From assembly GCA_003952965.2 (NCBI GenBank), contig CM025853.1, forward strand, positions 28,609,752 to 28,673,751: DNA of 64,000 nucleotides, written 5' to 3'. The number at the start of each line of letters is the position of its first letter. Position 1 is the stretch's first letter. Shown in pieces: positions 1 through 19,669 of the stretch. This DNA comes from Morella rubra. Lineage: Eukaryota > Streptophyta > Magnoliopsida > Fagales > Myricaceae. The notes beneath the pieces were generated by a model. It had not been told where the DNA came from. It saw only the letters and a list, made by a program, of their open reading frames with translations, and searched no databases. The position numbers and the translations under genes were made by a program.

Positions 1-532
1 CCCTATTGAAATTCCACCAAGCCATCAAATGAGAGGCTCCAACCAGTCTGATATAGAAAAAAGACTTCCAAGTACACTAGCCATTTCCCTTGCTAGAAGG
101 CCACCACGGACCAAACAACTACCTATAAACGAGATCACCAACTTATAGTTTCGAATGTCTCGTAATTTGGCTCATTGTATTTTCCATAATTGAAGAAAGC
201 AGATTTGGGATTGGATAAGCTACTTTCACCATATATTGAGGCCACAATCAACTCCAAAAGTTCATCTTCACAGGGCAGAAGAGTAGGAACGGGAAAAACC
301 AAGCTACGCCTTGCTTTCTCTGCCTTAAAAGTACCTAGCATATCTATTCATTAGATGACCACCTAAAACATAACAGATGCTTTATACAAATTTCCAAAAC
401 TAATTCTTGATTAATAAATTTCCAAATCCATCAGCGACCTGACAGATTCTGTTGAACCCTGATAACAAAAATGCGGGGATACAACAAAATAGGAGCTATC
501 CCACAAAATTTCCATAAGCTCAAATTTGAATA
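1..532. other. ISWI 3' UTR and downstream sequence
   Basis: The minus-strand ISWI transcript should end in this stretch. A 68-codon open frame at 135-341 (minus) shows no recognisable domain and is not called. The next gene, if any, lies beyond the window edge. Confidence 0.4.
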
Positions 533-8818
<8,286 letters not shown>

Positions 8819-8987
8819 GGTCTGGTGTCTCTCAGATCGAGGGTTTTCCTTGTGCGTATGAGTGAATTTTTTACCGTGTGAGAGAGAGACCGATTTCTCC
8901 TTTAGAAATTAGAAGCCCAGTCCAAATAAAAATGGGGGCTAGTAGAAGGTTGGAAGTAATTAGAGCCGTTTGATTTGGAAAAGTGAG
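8819..8987. promoter_or_regulatory. ISWI 5' leader and probable promoter, possibly bidirectional
   Basis: The interval between the ISWI start codon (8818, minus) and the first ATG of the orphan exon at 8988 (plus) is only about 170 nt. It contains a GA-rich run near 8880. No clear TATA box was seen. A shared promoter is an inference from spacing alone. Confidence 0.35.
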
Positions 8988-9227
8988 ATGTCAGGTTCGA
9001 CGGCGTTGGGGTCTGGGAAAGAATTGGGGGAATTTCCCGCCAACATTAGCGAAATGTGGATTTCCCGCCCTCTGGGCTCGGGAGCTAGTGAGCCTGGGCT
9101 CGGAGTCGAACCCCCGGTGCACCTCTCGAGCGTCGTGGGGTGGCTTTCGTTCCGTGGTAGCTCAATGATAAAATCCGGACCCGATGTTTTGAAGCGTTGG
9201 ATTGAGGCTACTGCCCACTTCGAGAAG
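8988..9227 (+). CDS. Orphan first exon, 80 codons, unknown product
   Basis: From ATG 8988 an open frame of 80 codons runs to an AAG|GTAACT splice-donor-like site at 9227/9228 and stays open to 9269 by read-through. The segment is GC-rich (long runs of CCCGCC, GGGCTCGGGAG, CCCCCGG) while all DNA around it is strongly AT-rich, which suggests coding or recently captured sequence. The translation (starts MSGSTALGSGKELGEF, ends KRWIEATAHFEK) matches no family I recognise, and no matching downstream exon was found before the lipase gene. It could be a truncated gene, a transposon-captured exon, or non-coding. Confidence 0.35.
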
Positions 9228-10500
9228 GTAACTAGTGCTTGTTTTATTCGAGTACATGTTAAAGATTGATTCACTGGATCTTGTGTCTAAATTAATGATA
9301 TTGGAACTAAAACAGTTTTTCTAAAAGTTAAGGGGTGGAAGTCAAGATAATCCTATGATCTTTTTCTATAAATGTAAAAGTTTCATTTATAATAACTATA
9401 ATTTTTTATTTGTATTCCCTTAATTTTTTGATAATTATAGAATCTACAATCTCTTAAAATTTTTCCTTTTATTAACAAAGTCTTACCAATCATATAAATT
9501 TGTAAAAAATAGTACCTCGTTGTAATAAAACTCCTCATCATGGACTAACCGAGTGTCCAAAATACATATACACCTACATCATATAAACATATAGTACTTA
9601 CGGAGAGAATAACTGAAGAGGGGGCAAATTGAAGTGAATTAATGAAGAAACGAAAAAGTACCAAGAAAAGAAAAAAAGCTTGATTATTGATAGATTCCCT
9701 TAATATTCATATTTAACGAAGAGAGTACAATTTTGAACGGAACTATTTTTATGGTCTACTTTTTAAAACATATAACTCATTTTATCTATCAAAAATTAGT
9801 CGACTAAAAGAAGATTGATATGAGTTTGAAGTCAATATGTCTATTTTCAGGATTGGATAACATATTTCAAATCTTGTTCTCTTTAGTAGGCTAACTTTTG
9901 TTGAATAAAAATTACTTATATGTCTAAAAAAATAGACCAAAATTAACCCATTCAAAATTATATTTTAAGAATTAATTTTATTAAAAATGAATATTACAGA
10001 AATTATATCAGTAATTAAGTTAAAAAAAAAAACATGTGCACATAAGCTCCAAATAAAGATGAGGCCCATGGCATCACACCCTAAACAAATAAATCAGTCC
10101 AAGCCCATAACCTACTGAAATCGTGGGCCCAAAAATTGGGCTGGGCGAACATAGGCCCTTATCATATCCCGGAACCTTAATCCAAACTGACTCCGACAAA
10201 GAAAGCAAAAAGAGAATCTATAAAGATATCTCATCCGAAATAGGAAATACACATCAGCACGTGCAGTTCTGTAGTTTAGACACGCCAGAAAGTGGATCAA
10301 ATCCACCACCGGTTTAGACTCGCCACGAAGGGGATCCAAGATGGGGAATCCATCCCCCACACGCATCAAAAACGAGAATTTTAATACAATTGCGAACGAA
10401 GAGTCGGGGTCAATTTCGGCAATCCAAATAAGAAAAGGGTAAACAGAGCGGCCATTCCTTCTGTGTCCCTTTTTGCCTTTGGCAATTGACTCTATTCTCC
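9228..10500. other. AT-rich intergenic region
   Basis: Mostly AT-rich sequence without a convincing gene. The segment 10040-10500 is less AT-rich and leads into the transcribed leader of the lipase gene; no element could be named in it. Confidence 0.5.
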
Positions 10501-10659
10501 GTCTTCCAATTTTTCTCTTTAATCTCTCAATTAGGAATTACTCTAGAAATTTGTAGCGAGGGGCTGGAGCAACCGTAAGTTGCAATATCGCCCAGCTTCA
10601 CGGGAGTGACCCGATCGTCTCCTGAGCTCTGGATTCATCTTGCAAAGTGGGTCCTCTAG

Positions 10660-10816
10660 GTTTGTTTTGCTCATCCGATATTTATGGTCATTTCTGGATC
10701 TGTCGGCAATTTGTTAGTTATTGCGTTGTTTCATGATGGAGGGGAGATATATTTTCCTTAACTTCTGTTGATGTTTTGTTTTTGTGTTATGAATTGATTT
10801 TTCTTTTGGTTGACAG
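10660..10816 (+). other. Probable 5' UTR intron of the lipase gene
   Basis: A donor-like CTCTAG|GTTTG at 10659/10660 and the acceptor TTGACAG|GGTA at 10816 lie just before the lipase ATG (10821). A leader intron ending four bases before the start codon is therefore likely. The transcription start, probably in 10500-10560, was not determined. Confidence 0.5.
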
Positions 10817-10820
10817 GGTA

Positions 10821-13800
10821 ATGGGAAAGAGTAGATGGTTGATGTTGGCAATCTTTACATGTCTACTTGCCTTTTCAGCTGGGAGAGGTTACAACGAACT
10901 TCCAACTCAACATCTTCTCCATTAATGTTTGGTTTTCAAGCGAGTTGATATTTTTGTCTAATATTAGTCAATTTCATAAGCTTCCGTTCTTCTGTATTTC
11001 GTTTAAAGTCCAAAGGATAACTGTGTCCGCTTTTAATTTGCTGGACAAGGTGAATGATTACCTGAGACATTTGGAGGTGTTGTATAAGTTAATCTTCTTT
11101 TGAACATATTGGAATCGTGGATTTTAGGCATTGTAAGTATAATTTCTGGATGATAGATTAGATTCATGTTGTTAGGTAAATGGAAACTTTAGGCGACAAT
11201 TTTAAATGATTTTGTTCAATTAGAGAAAGTTCAACTGGCCTGGCTTGGCCCAAGGCTTCTAAGCTCCTTCGTCAGGAGACTCAGGACACTCTCTCAATGC
11301 TTGTGGCTTTCACTTGAAGCAAACAATCAATGAACCATAATGTCTCTAGTCGGAGATATAAAATTTACGATTGAAACTTTGACAGTTGGGTTGACTTGAA
11401 GTCTTCTCAAGCTAGCTTAATTAGTCTTCTTGAACGAGCCTGATAAATCAAGTCTGTTAGAGGCTTTACTAGTCGTTCAATTTTGGGTATGTGTGGAGTT
11501 GCAGATAGAGAGTCATTTTAAGATGTATGCTCGGGCTTTTATTAAGTGAGCCAGTCCTATACATGTCTCTACTCTTTAAAAAATTATACTGAGGTTTTCC
11601 CTTTTTACTTGCAGAACTCAAGGTCAAGGTCACCGAAGATCATAGTGGCATCTACAATCGTACCCTGACCACAATACTAGTGGAATATGCTTCCGCAGTA
11701 AGTCCTACTGGAAATGTCTTTGAAATGATTAGCAAGTTGGATTGGTGGATTAAGATCTTTAAAAACTTATAGTCCTATCGTTTACCGTTTTAAACAGTAC
11801 CATTCACTCCTCCTTGATGGTGGGCTGGATAAATGGTCAGCAGTTTTTGTAGCGTTTGAAGTCTGTCTAGTTGAACAGAATTTACTATCAGTGAGCTGCA
11901 GCTCAAATACGAGTAGGCATTTAAAGTCTTCAGGGTTTGCATGAGAGGTTTTGAGCTTGAGTTTAAAATTAGGGAGTTGTCCTATTCGACCTCTTTCTTT
12001 CTTGATGGGAGAATGGACAACCGAATGTCTCCAATGTACTTTCTGCTCAAGCCTTAGATACCCAGTTGACCCTGATTTGAACATAGAGACCAAAGCATTT
12101 ATTTATGCTGTTTGTGCTTAAAAAATTAAACTAATTCTTCAAATTCACCCCTGGCATGAGTTCAAAGCGGAATATGTCAAGTTGCATCTGGTGCTTGAAT
12201 TAAGGTCAATTATCTAGGTTTTGAAAATCATCCTTGGCTAGAGATTCTATTACATGAAATTGATCACTCAAAGAAGTTTTTGCCTGTTCAGGTTTACATG
12301 ACAGATTTGTCAGAATTATTTTCTTGGACATGCCCAAGATGTGATGGCTTGACAAAGGTACTAAGATTAATATAATCTGCTTTATGTGTGAGTGCAAGAG
12401 TAGGCTTTGAGTTTGAATATTTTGGCAAATGGTATTTCTCCAAACTTTTTTCAAAAACAGTTAGGCTAATATTCTCTTCTGATGGAAACAGGGATTTGAA
12501 ATCATAGAGTTGGTTGTTGACATTCAGCACTGCTTACAGGTGCATTCTCACAGCATGCGTTAGACCATAGCATGTCCTTCCTGGTTTTATGCTACTATTT
12601 TTTCACTCAAATTTGTGTTTTGCAATTGAAATTACTAAGCCTATCTACTGCAGGGATTTGTGGGGGTGGCAAAAGATCTTAACGCTATCGTGATTGCGTT
12701 TCGAGGAACTCAAGAACATAGGTAGATGTGCTGGTGGTTTATTAACTTGTAATTACTATTCAATTCTTTTTTTGGCCTTGACTTTTGAATGAAGAATAAG
12801 GGGGCGTTTGTTTGCCCAATTTTTTGGGGGCCCAAAATTTCTACCACACCAAATACATTTCACAAACCCAATAAACTTCACACTTTTACACATACACTGA
12901 GGCTTACCAAACACACAAAAAGAAAATATTTCCGGTTCACGCCCGGGGGAACTCCAATGATTTTTTGGACCAAATTTACATTTTTTAAAAAGGGGAGTCT
13001 TGAGTTTTACCCAGTCCCCTTACATTCTTAAAAACATACCACCTCCGTATAAAAAAAAGTCCTTTAGTCAACTCTCTGTCCAACCTACTGATGGCACAAG
13101 ATTCGCCTTAGCAGAAATCCAAGTCAATCACGTGTCGCTTCCCCTCTATCCAATAAGCTAAGTCACATCTCTGGATTGCATCCAAGTCCACTGTCGGCTA
13201 GGTACATTTGATGTTGCATCATCACAAACAAAATGTTGTCGTTCCAACTTGCCCAACACAAGCCTATCCCCTTGTCCCACTCTACACACTATTTTACTTG
13301 TTAGACATGTGGGTGACTAACTTGGATTTCTGCTGAGGTGGACCTTCTGCGGTTAGTGGGCTGGATAGAGAGCTGACCGGAAGACTTTTTTTTAAAGAGC
13401 CCAAAACTCAAGGGCTAAATTTTTAGTTTTAAATCTCAATGACCTATTATGAAAACATCGTAAGAATCAAGGACTAAAATCGTTAGTTTTAAAACCTGAT
13501 GGCCTATTATGAAAATGGGGTAAAACCTCAAGGACCAAAAATGAATTTTCCCTTTTAAAAAATCAGTGTAGCTTTTTACCGTAAAATTGGGTTTGCCCCA
13601 AGGCCACCCTGGTTTTTATCTTCCTTTAAGGGGTTGCTGATTAATGGTTGAACTGCACATGTGCAGCATAATGAACTGGATTGAGGATTTGTATTGGAAA
13701 CAGCTTGACTTGAATTACCCTGGCATGGTTGATGCAATGGTATGTTGCAAGGAAATGTTTTTCCAAATTTATACTGTAGCTTAATACTATGAATTTTCAT

Positions 13801-15421
13801 TAATTTTTTATTCTTTCTAGGTGCACCATGGGTTTTATTATGCTTACCACAACACGACTATACGGCCTGTAGTAATAAATGCTGTTGAGAGGGCAAAGGA
13901 GTTGTATGGAGAGATTCCCATCCTGGTGACAGGGCATTCAATGGGAGGTGCAATGGCTGCCTTTTGTGGGCTTGATCTAAAGGTACTTACAAATAAGACT
14001 CGCTTCTTTTTCTATGATTCATGGTCTCATTCCATTGTCTCTAGTGCTATGAGGTTCTTTACAGAGTGCTCTGTTGGTCTAAACGTTCTTTAGGATCAAT
14101 TTTATGAGTCGGCGTACTTGCATTCACATGTTCCTTGACATTAATGTGGGGACATGGAGATTTTGACCCGACTTTGACATGTGCATGTGTTTTGCACTTA
14201 TTTGATTATCTTATGTCACCTGGTCCAAAGACCCATGGCTCCCATTAAGTGACATATGCTTTTGTTTTTGCATCTGCGCTGTTTCATTTTGTGTGGGGCA
14301 GTTTCATTGAAGTTTTTGTTGGCACTGTTTTTGTTTGTAGGTGGAAGTTGGTACTGTATTTTCTTGATGTGTAATAGTTGATTTGTATTCATTTAATGTA
14401 TTAGTAGTGGAGTTCAATTGAAAATAGTGTCATTCATTAATTCTTATCTCTGACTTGATATATATTTAGCATATGGCTGTTGTTGAAATGTATGTGGAAG
14501 TCACATATTCTAGAAGCCTGTTTTGAAAGAAATTCCTAAGTGTATTAATTGATTTCTTTCCGCTGCTTGCTGAAGCTGTTTCTTTTCCACTCAGTGCTGT
14601 TCTGCTCTTTTGTTAGATCTTGGTTCTTGAGTAAAATTTCATCTAGAAGCACATTTGTTGAAAATATTAGTCTTTTGGGATAATATCTGTTTGTTTACAG
14701 GTTAATCATGAAGCCCGCGAGGTTCAAGTTGTGACATTTGGACAACCTCGTATTGGCAATGCGGTTTTTGCATCTTGCTATAGCAAACTTGTGCCAAACA
14801 CAATTCGAGTCACAAATGACCATGATATTGTGCCTCATCTACCTCCATTCTACCACTACTTCCCTCAGAAGACATACCACCACTTCCCAAGAGAGGTACC
14901 CATTTGCTTACGGAAATGATGAAATTTTTGTATGTCTAGTATCTTTATTTGGTGCCTCATTTGCTTCCAACCTATTCCTTTTTTCTAGGTGTGGCTTTAC
15001 AACATTGGATTGGGAAGTCTTGATTATCAAATTGAGAAGGTCTGTGATGATACCGGAGAAGACCCTACTTGTAGCAGGCAAGTCTCTCTTATGACATGCC
15101 TCTGTTTTGTTTTTGACACCCTACCTTGTTATTGCACAACCATGGAAGTTGAACGGTAACAGAAATGTCAGAAAAGCTGGTACAAATTATTTTTCTCCTT
15201 TGTGCAGGTCAGTGACAGGGACCAGCATCCAAGACCATCTAGTTTATTATGGCGTTGAATTAATGTCTGGACAACCAGGAACGTGCAGAATTGTGATGGA
15301 TTCCCAAGTGGTGGAATATGGCTCAACGGATCATCAAGGAAACGTTGTCTTGTCCAGAGTTCCAGCAACTCCAGTTATCGGATTGAATACAGAGCCGGAG
15401 AATGGGGTTGCATTGAATTAA
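10821..15421 (+). CDS. Secreted class-3 lipase-like alpha/beta hydrolase, 10 coding exons
   Basis: Predicted triacylglycerol or phospholipid hydrolase of the fungal-type lipase family (Lipase_3). Exons: 10821-10887, 11615-11697, 12292-12357, 12492-12539, 12654-12721, 13667-13739, 13821-13982, 14701-14895, 14989-15077, 15208-15421; total 1065 nt, 354 aa. A signal peptide is clear (MGKSRWLMLAIFTCLLAFSA). The oxyanion strand IVIAFRGTQ is followed by the nucleophile elbow GHSMGGA (Ser about 175), FGQPRIGN, the acid in NDHDIVPHLPP (Asp about 231) and a late His in SIQDHLVYYG (about 294), so the triad looks complete. Cys pairs (CPRC, CDD..C) fit a secreted protein. The intron after 15077 begins GCAAGT instead of GT; all others are GT-AG. 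The real substrate is unknown. Similar plant proteins are about 340-360 aa, so the model is full length. Confidence 0.93.
12799..13050. mobile_element. Possible MITE remnant in lipase intron 5
   Basis: Starts with GGGGGCGTTTGTTTG, a motif typical of the ends of small plant DNA transposons, and includes ACCAAACACAC about 110 nt later, which is partly complementary. The borders are unclear and no target duplication was seen, so this is weak. Confidence 0.3.
13051..13393. mobile_element. MITE with long imperfect terminal inverted repeats, in lipase intron 5
   Basis: The left end (AAAAAAAAGTCCTTTAGTCA, then ACTCTCTGTCC) and the right end (inverse reads AAAAAAAAGTCTTCCGGTCA, then GCTCTCTATCC) match over about 75 nt including the shared inner block GCAGAAATCCAAGT. 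Total length is about 343 nt with no coding capacity. The preceding CCTCCGTA hints at a Tc1/mariner-like relation, but that is not settled. Confidence 0.65.
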
Positions 15422-16445
15422 TTAGGTCAGTGCATGATTCCTCTGGCATGATAGCTGAGAGAGGTCAGTCGCAATATACACGCTATGAACACTATTCACA
15501 TTCTTATTTTGAGCCCTTACGGAAAGCTACTGCAGTTGAATGTTATTGCAAAGGGCTAGTAGGGCTGGGAAGGAATTCTGTATATTGTGTACATCTTCGT
15601 CCTTGTTAATATGATCAATCATTGTTCTCATTGTATATACTTTTACAAGTTCTCGTTGTTAATATGGCGCGAGTGTAAGCATATGAATGTTCAATGGAAG
15701 CAACTCTTGGGGTCGCGTCAATTCTTTTTTCAGATTTTTACTTTGATGGCATTCGACAGCGTTTGAACACTCTTGATACTTTTATTGAATCTGTACTTCA
15801 ACATTTAGCTAATTTGCGAGTCGTTTTGTGGTGGACTGCTGCGCTTGAGCACTTTTATACCACGTGGAAGGAAAGTCCAAAATTTTAAGCAGAAATAATG
15901 ACAACCAGACGTGACGCTTTTACCCTGAGATTAGTTTTACAGTTTTCAAACGGGATCAAAAAGTTGATTAAAAAAGATCAACGGCCCTAGTTTGTCTGCA
16001 TGGATTAGGATTTTTTTTTTCAATTCTCTTACTGAATTGCATGATGCAATTTAGAGATAGAGGTATAACAGGAGGATTATATAATATTTAATGTTGTTCG
16101 TATAAAATAATATTTAATGTTATTCGTATAAAGTTTTTAGGTAATATGGGTCTTACAATAAAGTTTACGTTTCATGTCTATTTCTTTTCGAATTATATGA
16201 TGCAATTCGAATAGGAAATTACAGAAGATTGTAGTTCTATCTGCATTGAGATTTGGCAGTTTCAAAACTTTTGGATGGAGGCTTTGAACACAACATTTAT
16301 ATCAGTGTGCCGAGGTTAACATTTATATCAGTGTCTTTCATGACAATGTTTTTTGATGTCGCCTAGGTTAACAACTTAAAACCCTGAAAACTATGAACTT
16401 GAAGCGCATGACAAATGGCCTCAAATTGTCTTGGTTTGTTGTCCT
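15422..16445. other. Intergenic region with short direct repeats
   Basis: Contains the lipase 3' UTR. At about 16078-16131 a 26-27-nt AT-rich unit is repeated (AATATTTAATGTT, then GTTCGTATAAA or ATTCGTATAAA), and at 16295-16340 AACATTTATATCAGTGT occurs twice. No gene seen. Confidence 0.5.
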
Positions 16446-17377
16446 TCACTTTGTGCTCACATCCTTGGTAGATGTATCGGCCTTATCTTCCTGCATAATA
16501 AAGCTCTGTTAAGTCCTCCTAAATCTCATTTTCCCATCAAAATTCCACTCAAATAATAAAAAGAATTGTCAAGGGGAAACTGTCTTGAATACTCGAATAC
16601 CTCTTCAGTAGTTGGGTTCTTCTCTTCTGAAATAGCCCTGGAACCTTTTGCTCCAATTGTTGTTTCCGGTACTCCGGCGTCCTTAACGACACTCTCTTGT
16701 TCCATCTTTATGATCTCTTCTATATACATATATAAGGAATTCAATCCAATGAAAAAAATATGTCACAAAACAATTTTTTTTTTTTTTAAAGATTCTTAAT
16801 TACCTTCAGGCTTCAGCTATAACTATTATTTCCAGTAAAATGGTTTAAAGTATTATATAATTCTAAAATAATATTGCGTTTACAAACCATTTCCCTTCTC
16901 TGCTTTTGTCTCTTCAACCATTTCTTTCCCCTCCTCGGCGTTATCAGCTTTGATGTTCTCAGTCGAGAAATAATCCTTTCCGGCTGCATGGCAGCTTGGA
17001 GAGAAAAAGTCAGACTCGTCAGACGGTCTTCCCTCAGCAGCTATGATCCCCTCAATTCTTTCCTCGTTTTCCCTCGACGAGAAGAAATGGTTTGGCGAGT
17101 CCGGTGATATCAATCTCCCTACTGTCTCCTGCCCGGCAACCTCCCCACCTTCCTTCACTGCCTTAACTTCGCTTATGTCCTTTGCATCTGCTGCAACTGC
17201 ACTGCCCGACTGCTTCTTGCCTTCTTTCTCGGCCGATGAGTTCGTGGTGTTATATTTAGCGTTCGTTTCGAGGACGGTTCCTATGTCTTTGCTCTTCTTG
17301 GGATCGGCTTTGGATTTCTTGCGGCGGAGGATGGTATTTCCGGTGGCAACGTCGTGTTTCGACTCCCCACAACCCAT
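16446..17377 (-). CDS. Small protein with N-myristoylation motif, disordered, 3 exons
   Basis: Exons on the minus strand 16888-17377, 16601-16719, 16446-16490; total 654 nt, 217 aa. The N-terminus MGCGESKHDV has the Gly2, Cys3 and Ser6 of dual N-myristoylation plus palmitoylation signals, so attachment to the plasma membrane is likely. The next residues are very basic (RRKKSKADPKKSK). The rest is rich in Glu, Lys, Ser and Gly with no predicted fold, and ends in a Lys-rich tail (TKDVSTK). Plant genomes carry related MGC..SKHDV proteins of unknown function; the family assignment is from memory. The gene faces away from the MIEL1-type gene. All introns are GT-AG. Confidence 0.8.
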
Positions 17378-19669
17378 TTTTGCGTGAGAATTCGTTTTGT
17401 TTCTCTACCTTTTGTTGCTGGAGACGGACGGCGGAAAGAAAAGTTTAGTGTGTCCGCGTACGTTATTCCGTTGGGTAGGAGCACGGGCATTCATCGGTGC
17501 AATTTGGAATGAATGCTTTGGGAAGTACCCAATTTTCTGCATTCAGTTTTGAAGGTAGGGATCGTGGGTCTATTTTCAGCTCGACATCAACAAGAGAAGG
17601 TCTATTTTTAGCCTATTGTTAGGAAGGATTAAAGGATTATCATGTCTATGATCCAAAAGAAGTAAAGAAACAAAAGCTTTAGTTGAACAGTTCTTCTCTC
17701 TTTGGTTATTTTCCAACTTTATAGATGTTGGGGAAAAGATAAAGAACGATTTGTAATTCTTTGGAATTGAATTGAATGATACAATTCAAAACATTTTGTA
17801 GTTATCTTTTTCTTATAAAAGGTAACTATGTGAATCAAACGGTTTATAGTCAGTTGTTTAATTTAATTTCTTTTTTCTAATTGAGTGTCGAGATTCGACT
17901 AATCTCAAGGTCTGTACAGTCCTCTATTGTACAAATTAGGCAATTAATAGGCCAAAAGACCCTAAAGGTGGCCCTAAAATATTGTTAGCATCTTTCAAGT
18001 TTTGAACTTAAGATTTTGAAATGAGCATACCACCAAAACCCAAATCATAACCACTAATTAGCCAACCCCTTGGAGTTAGTCAGCTGCCTAATTGGTTACT
18101 AGGCTATTTGGAACCAATCCTTTTGTCTTGGATATTAATCTAGAAAATGGTATAAGTCGGTGAAAAAATTACAGAGTATTTTGATCTTAATCCGTTGTAA
18201 TAATCCCTAAGTTGAAATCAATTTCCCTCTCTTAGAGGTGCTAGAACTTAAATTGTTCGTATATAATCTGCACCAATAAATTCATGCTTTTCTAATATCA
18301 ATTTAAAACTTTCAGACATATAGTATCATATTTCCAATTTATTTTTTAGATACTAATGGAAATGTAAACCTCATGATAAACTTGAGCACAAAACAAGAAA
18401 AAAGATTCTCTGTAAAGTACACCCATTTATTAGTAGAAGCAGGTCCTCAAGATTCAAACATCATGCAATAAAACTTTTTTTTTTTTTTTCTGATTTCCAT
18501 GCAATAAAACTTGTTTGCAGTCATTGTATCAAAATATGTTTTTAAGGACCAAAATTCACAAATATTAAAAAAGTCCCCTAAGAAAAGTACGAAGTTATAG
18601 TATTTCCTGCCTCGGGAGTTGGGTGAACCGGGCGTAGCGGATCTGAAGTGAAAACAAGAACCCTAAAAGTATGTAGTAAGTGCAACTTGAGGCTTGTGTG
18701 CATCCCAGGCCCAAGTTAACACGTATTGCACAGAACTCTAGAACTCGTTCGAATATAAAATAATTTGGGTAATTAAACTCGGAACTTGGAAATCAACGTA
18801 GCCGTCGCTTAGTGATGTCATGCCGACATCAATGTAGCCTTCCACCTCCGGCCAAAGTTTCTGTTTTTCCAATGAATAACTAACTGAGATGGATAATAAA
18901 AGAAAAGAGAGACAGAGAAGGAAGATATGGATCAGACTTGTTTGCCAAAGAAGAGGAAAAAGTTGAAGCCAGTGAGCTCAGCTAACTGAATATTTTGATC
19001 GTTTATCATTTTTAAAATGTTTTGATAACGTAGAATTTGTATGAAAGTTCTGAATTTTCATTGGTCTTTAGCACATGCAGCGGTTCATTCCCCCTCCCCA
19101 GAAAGCGGGGGAAGATGGAGTTATTGCGCGCTGTATCTGTTCGTCAAAATGGCCACAACTATTGCTTGGAATACGTTGCTCTGCTTTCCTTCGCCGAATC
19201 CCTATTCGTTGATATTACGGCGCCTGTCCCTTTCTCTCCAAGTCATCCAAGTCCCTCAGCCACCCCCATCTTATCCCCTCTCTCTCTCTCTCCTCGAGTG
19301 TGCATGCGATATATTAGTGTATTCTCTATTTTTGGTGCTAGATTACTTACTTCTTATTAACTATTGCCTAATGAAGATATAATTTTCTTCACGTTATCTA
19401 TGATTATTACGTGATTTGAGTTGTTACTTTATAATGCACTTTGTTGTTGTAGATACGACTTACAATTCAGAATAAAGGCCGCTGTCTCATCGCCTTTACA
19501 ATGACGGCATGGCCCCACTTTCTCTTTGAGGATTGAGACAAGCTACAACAAAACGCCATCCAATTCCCCATCTTCCCAAACTGGGAAACAACCCCTTTCA
19601 TTGTCTTTGGCTCGTTGCCTTCCCCTTCTTCCTTCCTGAGCTTTCTCTGCAAAAAACTCTCCAATCCTC
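17378..19669. other. Intergenic region between two divergent genes
   Basis: Holds the promoters of the minus-strand myristoylation-motif gene and the plus-strand E3 ligase gene. Frames at 19037-19382 lie in a CT-rich leader-like stretch and do not read like a known protein. A SINE-like element lies at 17885-18080 and is listed separately. Confidence 0.5.
17885..18080 (-). mobile_element. tRNA-derived SINE-like element (Au/S1-like)
   Basis: Read on the minus strand, the sequence begins GGGGTTGGCTAATTAGTGG, which resembles a Pol III A box, and about 45 nt later has AAGTTCAAAACTTG, which resembles a B box with GTTCRANNC. The downstream part (GGACTGTACAGACC) fits the non-tRNA body of plant SINEs. 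Ends were not defined. Confidence 0.45.
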
